In this document: positions 57,230 to 64,000 of the stretch, piece after piece
Position numbering within the stretch: the first letter of the stretch is position 1
How the letters are laid out: the number at the start of each line of letters is the position of its first letter
NCBI RefSeq assembly: GCF_014905175.1
Contig: NC_057791.1
Coordinates: forward strand, 7,264,492 to 7,328,491
Direction of reading: 5' to 3'
DNA: 64,000 nucleotides
Source: Aphidius gifuensis
Lineage: Eukaryota; Arthropoda; Insecta; Hymenoptera; Braconidae
Translations under genes and position numbers: made by a program
The notes under the pieces: generated by a model
What the model was told of the DNA's origin: nothing
Database searches by the model: none
The model's input: the letters and a program-made list of their open reading frames with translations, nothing else

Positions 57230-57421
57230 TAATATAGTTTGCGAGTAGCCAATATGCTGCGTGTTTGTCGGAGAATCGTAAGAAAATACTGTAATATTGG
57301 ATCAAGTTAAGCTGCTTTGAAAACACCAGAGAAAGCAAGATCAAGAAATAGTGTCAAAAAGAAGATTGATGAGGATGTGAAACAAAATATTATAACTGCA
57401 ATATATGATTTCGCATCTACA
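57230..57421 (+). pseudogene. Exon-like fragment, possible transposase N-terminus
   Basis: The strand reads ALKTPEKARSRNSVKKKIDE then DVKQNIITAIYDFASTSK. A TPEK-R-R basic stretch followed by a helix ending in Y-F is seen in the N-terminal DNA-binding parts of several transposon proteins. This is only a resemblance. A D-type end follows 50 bases later. Confidence 0.25.
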
Positions 57422-57471
57422 AGTAAATTTTGTTCCTTTTTCAAAAATTTTTAATAGAATCAATTATTTTT

Positions 57472-57990
57472 GAAGTGAAACTTATTTACGGAGGGTAGCA
57501 ACAAAATTCGAGGCCCTGCTAGCGTTAGGCGCTCGCGTTTACTCTCTCGTATACTCTCTGCTATACTCTCTGCTATACGCTCGGTCGCAAGCGGATAAAG
57601 AGAGGAGAATTACATAGAGAGAAGGGAAGCCGGCAAGCATTATACATGCACTATATATAGCGTATAAACTTGGAGCGTCAGCTGCTATGTGTGTATGCGT
57701 GTGCGACTTTTTTCAATTTAAATATTATGAAACAGTATAACTGATTATTGATCATATTCAAAATATTAATATTGATAATATTTTCAATATTATATCGTAA
57801 TTAATATTATTATTTATAAAATTATTGTTATTATTATTATTTATACTATAAATATATATAAATGATGATAATTATAACAACAATAATTTCGATAATATCA
57901 TCAATTATTCACAATAGTATTGATATTAATAATAATATCTATAATAATAATATTTTGAATATAAATACTTATAATTATCAATATTACTCC
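57472..57990 (+). mobile_element. Second copy of the left end of element D
   Basis: GAAGTGAAACTTATTTACGG, GAGGGTAGC, TTCGAGGCCCTGCTAGCGTT and CGCTCGCGTTTACTCTCT match 31204-31280. GTCAGCTGCTATGTGTGTAT and the AT-rich tail to about 57985 also match, with an extra AGAGAGGAGAATTACATAGA segment in between. The matching right end was not found before 64000. Confidence 0.7.
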
Positions 57991-58145
57991 AGTCAAAAAA
58001 CTTCGAAGTTCGCCAAATTTCTCAACAAGAAAAATGAAAAATATGGCAGATTCCTTGTGACGAGCTGATTAAAGATATGTAAAAAGAATTGCATCAACCC
58101 CTGGGAAAGGGTTGAAAAAAAATAAATAAAGTTTATTTAAAAAAA
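57991..58145 (+). pseudogene. 3' end of an unidentified retroelement or gene
   Basis: SQKTSKFAKFLNKKNEKYGR then FLVTS and a stop, followed 65 bases later by AATAAATAAAG and an A run. The A tail near an AATAAA signal suggests a reverse-transcribed 3' end, but no reverse transcriptase motifs are seen. Confidence 0.3.
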
Positions 58146-59094
58146 AAGACATAGAAATAATAGTTTTATCGGATTAAAGTTTGGTAACTTTTTGTAGGAA
58201 AAAAAATTTGCGATTTTTTGGTATTTCTAGTTTTTTTTTTTATAGAAGGGTTGATTTAATATTAGGGTTCAAAAAAAAAAAACTATGAAATAAGAAAAAA
58301 AATAATCACATATTAAATTTTTTATCTCAGAAACTATTCAAGGCCAAAAAATAACCCACATTTCCTACAACAGAGCTTTTTAAGAACTTTCAATTAAGCC
58401 TAACACAATGTTTCTATTTTCAGTATCCTGACAGTTATATTAGTTTTAATTAATTTTTCAACAATTCAGAAAAATTAGGCAATGAATAACTCAACGTAAA
58501 ATTGAAATAGAGAATTCGATTTCACGACAAAAAAAATTTTCAAAAAAAAAATTGACAAAAAAAATCACGACTAAACAAATTTTAACAAAAAAAATCACAA
58601 TGAAAAAAATCACATTAAAAAAAATAAGAACAAAAAGTAAAAAAAAAAAAATTTAGTCATAAAATATCTAGTGACTGAGTTAAAGATTTGAATGGTTGAA
58701 TAAAATTGATAGTAATTGTTTGGCTACAATTACAGCTGAGTAAAAAATCGAGCTAAGAAAAATAATGCAGATATTGATTGTTTGGCGACAATCACAGCTA
58801 AGTAGAAAATCTAGCTTTATAAAAATATAGCTAAGTGCAAAATCTAGCTAAGTAAAATGATGTAGATATTGAATGTTTGGCTATTATTAAGGTTAAGTAA
58901 AAAATCTACTAGCTAAATAAAAAATCTAACGGCTACACATATAAGAAAAATAATTTATATGAAATATAGAAATTTAGAAAAAAAAAATTTATTATGACGT
59001 AATTTTTTTTAAAAATTTTTTCTTTCATGATTTTTCTTGTCGTGGTTTTTTCCGAGTTTTTTTTGGGAAATTTTTTTTGACATGTAACCAAGAA
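58146..59094. other. Low-complexity A-rich region
   Basis: 58540-58650 is AAAAAATCAC-type simple sequence. 58690-58935 has a degenerate repeat of about 85 bp (TTGTTTGGCTACAATTACAG, AAATCTAGCTAAGTA). No gene. Confidence 0.5.
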
Positions 59095-59372
59095 TTCGTA
59101 ACGGGATCTTATTTTGCGTCACGAAAAACTCTATCGCCCGCATAATCAGTTTTTTTGCTATCTCCAATATTTTTTGAGAAAAAAAAAAAATAAACATGAA
59201 AATTTTCTTTTGAATAATGTTATTATTAATAAACCGTAAAATTTTGTAAAAAACCATAATTTCAGTATATCTGAGGAATTAAGACACCCATGGCCCTAGC
59301 CGGAGTATTGAAAATTTTTAATTTTCAACGGGTAACGCTGGCCACACGCCCCAACAAACGTTACCAGATCTT
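59095..59372 (+). repeat. Truncated repeat C
   Basis: CTCTATCGCCCGCATAAT and GGCCCTAGCCGGAGTATTGA through CCCCAACAAACGTTACCAGA plus T run, the 3' portion of the block at 7240-10860. Confidence 0.7.
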
Positions 59373-59992
59373 TTTTTTGTTTTGAATTCTTTTGAACTAT
59401 TTATTTATTTATCTATTTATTTTATTTTTATATATTCATTTATGTATTCATTTTTTTTTTTTTTTTTATTTTTTTTTAACGTACGTATATTATTTGTCAA
59501 GAAACTAATAATGACGAGGAGTTTGTCGTTGTTTTGGGAAAAACCAGTTTATATGTAACTTGCGTTACTAATTCCTATTTGACTAAATTTTCTCTGTTTC
59601 TCTTTACAAATATCGTCCCGATAAATGTTTAGATTTTATTTTATTTTATTTTCTTCCATTCTATATTATTCTTGCACAGAATTGTAGATTTCAGATATAT
59701 TAAATTAATTTGTTATCGGTACTCAAATGATTTTATTTAAAATAAATTTTTCTGATTGGCACTTTTCACTTTTATGATGTAATTTTATTATTGTTACCTT
59801 GAATTTACGTTTCCATAAGTTGTTGTCGTCTGTCGAGTGTTTAGTATGTTCGGGCACCATTGCTTGCGTTTATGGGCCTCAGTTAAATTTCGTCACTTTG
59901 AATTTTCTATTTTTAATTCAATTTCTATTCTTCTCTTTGTCTCTTCCTCTCATTAGTTTTGCCATGTCTCAACTGTTTGGGCACCATTTTGT
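59373..59992. other. Unassigned sequence, possibly the flank of a long repeat
   Basis: T-rich start, then ordinary AT-rich DNA with GGGCACCATTG (59848) and GGGCACCATTTTGTTATG (59980). No ORF is supported. It may be part of the same unit as the 339-bp repeat that follows. Confidence 0.3.
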
Positions 59993-60331
59993 TATGTCAG
60001 GATTTACTCGTTAATAAGTCATTTATTTTGTATCAGTTATTCGACGCTAACCTTTCGGTTACTAGATCAGATCCACAGCATGGTAGGAAAATACTTAGGG
60101 CAAGAGAGAAAAATAGAAATATTGGTGACAATAGTTTTTTAACAATAACGATTAACTATGTTCTGTTGAGTTAGATTGTGTCTAATAATTAAACGTGATT
60201 AGAAAGATTATAAGTCAGAAGGCCTGACTGTAACGTGATCATAACTATTTACGCGTTACATGGCTATTTTTCGGTTCCTGGTCCCTAACGACAACTGATT
60301 TGTCTTAGTTTTTCGGGGTGTTTTCATACTC
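59993..60331. repeat. 339-bp direct repeat, first copy
   Basis: Near identical to 61785-62123 (differences at GGAAAATAC versus GGAGAAGAC). Starts TATGTCAGGATTTACTCG, ends TTTTCATACTC. A diverged relative lies at 45893. Confidence 0.85.
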
Positions 60332-60544
60332 GACAAAAGGGATGGCCCCAAATGTGTCGCTACACGAGGGTTTTGCATTGACCTATTGTAGATGTAATCT
60401 AATCTGACACGTCTGGCCCCAAGAAAGTCGTAAAATTTTTATGTATCCGCCAAAATAGTTCGGGAAAAGTCCCTTTAGTTTTAATATTATTTGATTACTT
60501 TTTAAGGGGACATGATCGTTCTGTCTCTCTCTAATTTTTCTAAG

Positions 60545-61240
60545 CCAGTTTTAGAAAAAACTATATGTTTAAATTGCCTGAAATTTTGACAGTATGTTTA
60601 GAAAGTCATAACAAAGTACACCTGAGTCTGTTGTTTGTAAAATTCGAAAATTTTTTTTTGAAAATGATAATAAAAATAATAACAACAATCTAGTGAAAAA
60701 TTGAATTTATATCCCAGTTTTAGAAAAAACTATATGTTTAAATTGCCTGAAATTTTGACAGTATGTTCAGAAGGTCATTACAAAGTACACCTGAGTATTA
60801 CTTTTGTAAAATTCAAAAATTTTTTTTTTGCTAGATCGTCAGTAATGTTACTAGCCAAAAATTTTGACCCTAGTTTTAAAAAAAACTATATGTTTAAATT
60901 GCCTGAAATTTTGACAGTATGTTTAGAAAGTCATAACAAAGTACACCTGAGTCTTACTTTTGTAAAATTCAAAAATTTTTTTTTTTGCTAGTTCGTCGGT
61001 AATGTTACTAGCTAAAAATTTTGACCCTAGTTTTAGAAAAAACTATATGTTTGAATTGCATGCAATTTTGACAGAATGTTTAGAAAGTCATTACAAATTC
61101 AAAATTACATTCAAACTTGTTTTTTGTGAAATTCAAAAATTATTTTTTTTAAGATAATAATAAAAATAATAATAACAATCTGGTGAAAAATTAAATTTAT
61201 ATCCCGGTTTTAGAAAAAACTATGTTTTAATCGCTGAAAA
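60545..61240. repeat. Tandem repeat, four and a half units of 156-176 bp
   Basis: AGTTTTAGAAAAAACTATAT begins units near 60547, 60716, 60872 and 61029, and a fifth starts at 61206. Each continues GTTTAAATTGCCTGAAATTT and GACAGTATGTTTAGAA. Units 2 and 3 share a CTAG-TCGTC-GTAATGTTACT tail. Units 1 and 4 share an AATAATAACAACAATCT tail. The 96-codon ORF across two units is a by-product. Confidence 0.85.
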
Positions 61241-61490
61241 TAATTCTTACCAATTTTTCTGAATATTGTGTTCATGTAAAAAATGTTATATGATTAACAG
61301 TGATAATTCTAAATAACTGATTGAAAACAACTATTCGTTTAAATTACGTTTTTATTCTTCTATAAATTCTCTGATATATTCTTATACTACTATATTAATA
61401 AAGATATTCTGAGTAAATAAACAACATTTTCATTATATATTAATAGCATTCTATAAATTATTAATCTGTTTACTCTAGATTACACATTGA

Positions 61491-61784
61491 TTATTCCCTC
61501 GGGAATGGTGAAATTTTTTCTTCTCGAATTATTTTAACCATATGTTCACGCATTTTCTGTGCATCTTGCGAAAAATGTATGGTAGATGGATCTTCCCCAA
61601 GAGCGATAGCCACAGCATTTGCTGCTGAGTGAGCACCACATCTAGTTGAATCAGGCTGTGTTGTTGCTTTTTCACAAACAATTTGACTCCTAGCAACGTG
61701 CGGAAAACGATTACTTATATAAGTTCGTTCAACAATTGACAACTGAGCATATGACCGGCGATTCAGGCTGTCATAGACGTGGAA
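61491..61784 (-). pseudogene. C-terminal fragment of a Ulp1-type (C48) cysteine protease
   Basis: The minus strand from 61784 reads HVYDSLNRRSYAQLSIVERT and RFPHVARSQIVC, then TTQPDSTRCGAHSAANAVAI, ALGEDPS and a MREHM stretch to a stop at 61491. VYDS supplies the catalytic Asp, QPDS the Gln and RCG the nucleophile Cys of the Ulp1/SENP fold. The His-bearing part upstream is replaced by the 339-bp repeat, so it is truncated. In arthropods such proteases are often carried by DNA transposons. Host de-SUMOylases are the other possibility. Confidence 0.65.
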
Positions 61785-62123
61785 TATGTCAGGATTTACT
61801 CGTTAATAAGTCATTTATTTTGTATCAGTTATTCGACGCTAACCTTTCGGTTACTAGATCAGATCCACAGCATGGTAGGAGAAGACTTAGGGCAAGAGAG
61901 AAAAATAGAAATATTGGTGACAATAGTTTTTTAACAATAACGATTAACTATGTTCTGTTGAGTTAGATTGTGTCTAATAATTAAACGTGATTAGAAAGAT
62001 TATAAGTCAGAAGGCCTGACTGTAACGTGATCATAACTATTTACGCGTTACATGGCTATTTTTCGGTTCCTGGTCCCTAACGACAACTGATTTGTCTTAG
62101 TTTTTCGGGGTGTTTTCATACTC
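61785..62123. repeat. 339-bp direct repeat, second copy
   Basis: See 59993. Its left edge cuts the protease fragment, and its right edge abuts repeat DNA shared with 57735-57882. Confidence 0.85.
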
Positions 62124-62124
62124 T

Positions 62125-62272
62125 GTATAACTGATTATTGATCATATTCAAAATATTAATATTGATAATATTTTCAAGATTATATCGTAATTAATATTAT
62201 TATTTATAAAATTATTGTTATTATTATTATTTATACTATAAATATATATAAATGATGATAATTATAACAACA
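62125..62272. repeat. 148-bp segment of D-type subterminal DNA
   Basis: Nearly identical to 57735-57882 (TATAACTGATTATTGATCAT to AATGATGATAATTATAACAA). It supplies the ATG of the following ORF. Confidence 0.75.
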
Positions 62273-63022
62273 GAGCTAGTTATTCAACCACTTAACTCTA
62301 GAAATTCACCAATAATAAAGATATTCAAGCCACCATGTGAACGATCAAGTCTAACTGAACAATATCAAGCAACTGTTTTAAAATGTGAACAAAATTATCA
62401 TGGAATAGCTTGGGAAGAAGGTGGTGAAAAATATGATGAAGTTTCAATAGTAATAAACGAAGCTCTAGTTGGAAAATTTGACTATATATTCGTGAAAGGT
62501 GAAGAAAGAAAAAATTGGTTAACATTTATTTTACGTTTCAATCCAATGACAATTTTCAACTTGGATGACTTGGGTTGTCCAGATATAAAAACTCTAGAAG
62601 AAGAGCATCCAGCAATAAGACATAATAACTCACACTCTTTATGTAGTTCATACAAATGCGCATATGAAAACGCGCAGAGATTCAAAGGATGGTACATGAA
62701 AAAATTTTCAACGAGATCAAACATGAGAAAATCAATTATACATTTTTGCGCTGTTGAAAATATAATGGAGTTGACAAAAAAAGATATTGCTGCACTTCCA
62801 GCGATTGCTATAATAAAATTTGCAACACATCAGATTGATGAATTGTGGGAAAAATTATCTGATCAACAACGCTCAAATCCAGCAATTTTAAAATTTAAAA
62901 GATGTAAAATTCATCCAATTCAAAATCAATGCGATGGCGATGATGTTGCATTATTTTATTATGTTCTTGTTAAAGATTGTCTGAAATGTAAAGAATTGAA
63001 CACTAATGATTTTTTGAAATAA
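62252..63022 (+). CDS. 256-codon ORF, unrecognised, likely N-terminally truncated
   Basis: The longest uninterrupted real-looking frame apart from the hAT. The first seven residues (MMIIITT) come from the repeat at 62125-62272, and protein-like sequence starts at ELVIQPLNSRNSPIIKIFKP. Features: QNYHGIAWEEGG, IFVKGEERKNWL, DDLGCPDIKTLEEEHPAIR, HSLCSSYKCAYENAQRF. It ends after KDCLKCKELNTNDFLK. Spaced Cys and His (C-P, then H and C-x4-C) suggest metal binding. I recall a similar YHG-W, VKG-EK-WL, CP layout in abundant arthropod proteins of unknown function often found with mobile DNA, but cannot name it. There is no catalytic motif I can defend. The clean frame suggests it is young or still under selection. 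Confidence 0.5.
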   Translation: MMIIITTELVIQPLNSRNSPIIKIFKPPCERSSLTEQYQATVLKCEQNYHGIAWEEGGEKYDEVSIVINEALVGKFDYIFVKGEERKNWLTFILRFNPMTIFNLDDLGCPDIKTLEEEHPAIRHNNSHSLCSSYKCAYENAQRFKGWYMKKFSTRSNMRKSIIHFCAVENIMELTKKDIAALPAIAIIKFATHQIDELWEKLSDQQRSNPAILKFKRCKIHPIQNQCDGDDVALFYYVLVKDCLKCKELNTNDFLK

Positions 63023-63024
63023 AT

Positions 63025-63690
63025 AATTATCTAAACATGAATTTTCTTTGAGTTAAAATTTTTTTAGAGGTTAAGTTAAGAACTCGTTCAATGTATAAAC
63101 AGGAAAAAACCTGTTAAAACATGTTTTCTAGATAAAATTAAATTGTTGAAAAAATATTGATGGTCTTTATATTGTAATAAACTTCTTCTGAGAAAAAAAC
63201 TTTTAAATATTAAAGAGAAAAGGAATTAATATTAAATTCTAAGAAAATGAAACCTACAATTTTTTTTTTTTTTTTTGAAAAATAGTATGGAAGATTAATG
63301 AAGTCCTTCCGAGAAAAAAAACTTTCGAATATTAAATAGAAAAGAAGTCAATATTATATTCCAAGAAAACATAACCTGAATTTTGTTGGATGTTATACAA
63401 AAACTGCGACATAATCACATTTAAATAAGAAAAAAACAAGTTTAAACACGATTTTCCGAATAAAATTGGATTTGTAAAAGAGATTAAAATATTTAAGCCA
63501 TAGGAATTTACAAGTTGTATGAAAAATTAATGACTTTCTTCTGAGAAATAACTTTCAAATATTTAACAAAAGAACAAATGTTAATGGTTAGATTCTAAGA
63601 AAAACCTAACCTCGACTTGCCCCTCTCTAAATAATTTTAACGAATCATAATGTTTTTTCTCCCTTCCTTCGTTAACTCTGATCCAATAGA
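63025..63690. other. Degenerate tandem repeat region
   Basis: TTCTGAGAAAAAAACTTT, AATATTAAA-AGAAAAG and TTCTAAGAAAA-A-AACCT recur near 63184, 63303 and 63538. No gene. Confidence 0.5.
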
Positions 63691-63699
63691 AAAGACAAA

Positions 63700-64000
63700 A
63701 TTTTCTATGTTTTTTGGTGGGAGAACTACGATCTGAGTATATATTCTTGCCCACATCGAAGAAGCATCAGAATTCGTTTTCTTCATCAAGTGTAACCAGC
63801 TACAAGCCACCAGTCAATATTAAAATATGTAAGTTTTTTCTTTATTTAAATAATTTTATAATACATTGTTTATTTTATTTTATTCTATTATTTAATAAAT
63901 ATGCATATTCTATGATAGTCAAGATACTATGAAGGCTGGAAGACTAACTATGACTTGCAGCGGTGAAAATAATCAAGAAATAATACTAGATGATTCTGTA
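63700..64000 (+). CDS. Two candidate exons of a gene leaving the window
   Basis: 63700-63828 is open (VGELRSEYIFLPTSKKHQNS, then FSSSSVTSYKPPVNIKI) up to a consensus donor GTAAGT in phase 1. With an acceptor ending at 63923 (AGTCAAG) the next exon continues in the right phase as TMKAGRLTMTCSGENNQEII and LDDSV to the edge. The intron would be 95 bp. No start codon is certain and the family is not recognised. Confidence 0.35.

Noticed and set aside
60701..60991. 96-codon ORF
   Set aside because: It is two tandem-repeat units read in frame (MFKLPEILTVC twice), with no independent support.
1..64000. CRISPR array
   Set aside because: All tandem repeats lack regular unique spacers, and the DNA is clearly eukaryotic.

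Overview
The window is AT-rich eukaryotic DNA, about three-quarters A+T by eye. It has short GT-AG introns, long homopolymers and many nested repeats. Everything I can identify is either transposon-derived or a decayed piece of a conserved eukaryotic gene (METTL3, NOC3, gamma-adaptin ear, a J-domain protein). The mixture of arthropod-type hAT, Mutator-like and type-B-polymerase relics with many MITEs suggests an insect, perhaps a hymenopteran. The taxon is an inference. I see no CRISPR array, bacterial operon or intact housekeeping gene.

Layout. 1-2893 is a broken type-B DNA polymerase gene (minus strand) of the kind carried by large virus-like elements. 3290-4100 is a 120-bp minisatellite. 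4110-31000 is dominated by one repeat family (called A here) with four copies: A0 5028-10900, A1 11762-17550, A2 17866-20734 (inverted) and A3 26269-30588. Each copy starts at the motif GAAGTGAAACTTCTTTA. Family A carries pieces of a spliced cellular-type gene, including a 57-codon J-domain ORF with HPD. Nested insertions (repeats B and C, a hAT-type MITE, a Tc1-type MITE) can be dated by comparing copies. Between and beside these copies lie gene-like exons (17591-17842, 20735-21290, 26144-26185) and a nearly complete hAT transposase (22257-24964).

31204-44743 looks like a single 13.5-kb element (called D) with inverted ends of about 1.1 kb that begin with the same motif. Inside it, all on the plus strand, are decayed fragments of a gamma-adaptin ear domain, NOC3 and the METTL3 methyltransferase, plus several MITEs. 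The METTL3 piece is cut twice by inverted-repeat insertions.

44744-64000 holds low-complexity DNA, a Mutator-like transposase relic (46490-49400), an 800-bp palindrome, several foldback elements, poorly readable coding fragments, a second D-type end (57472), a four-copy tandem repeat, a Ulp1-type protease fragment between two near-identical 339-bp direct repeats, an unrecognised 256-codon ORF fused to repeat DNA, and two candidate exons running off the right edge.

The main point for follow-up is that two otherwise different repeat families, A and D, share one short terminal motif and both carry host gene fragments that retain intron-like segments. This suggests a gene-capturing DNA transposon group that I cannot assign to a known superfamily from the sequence alone.
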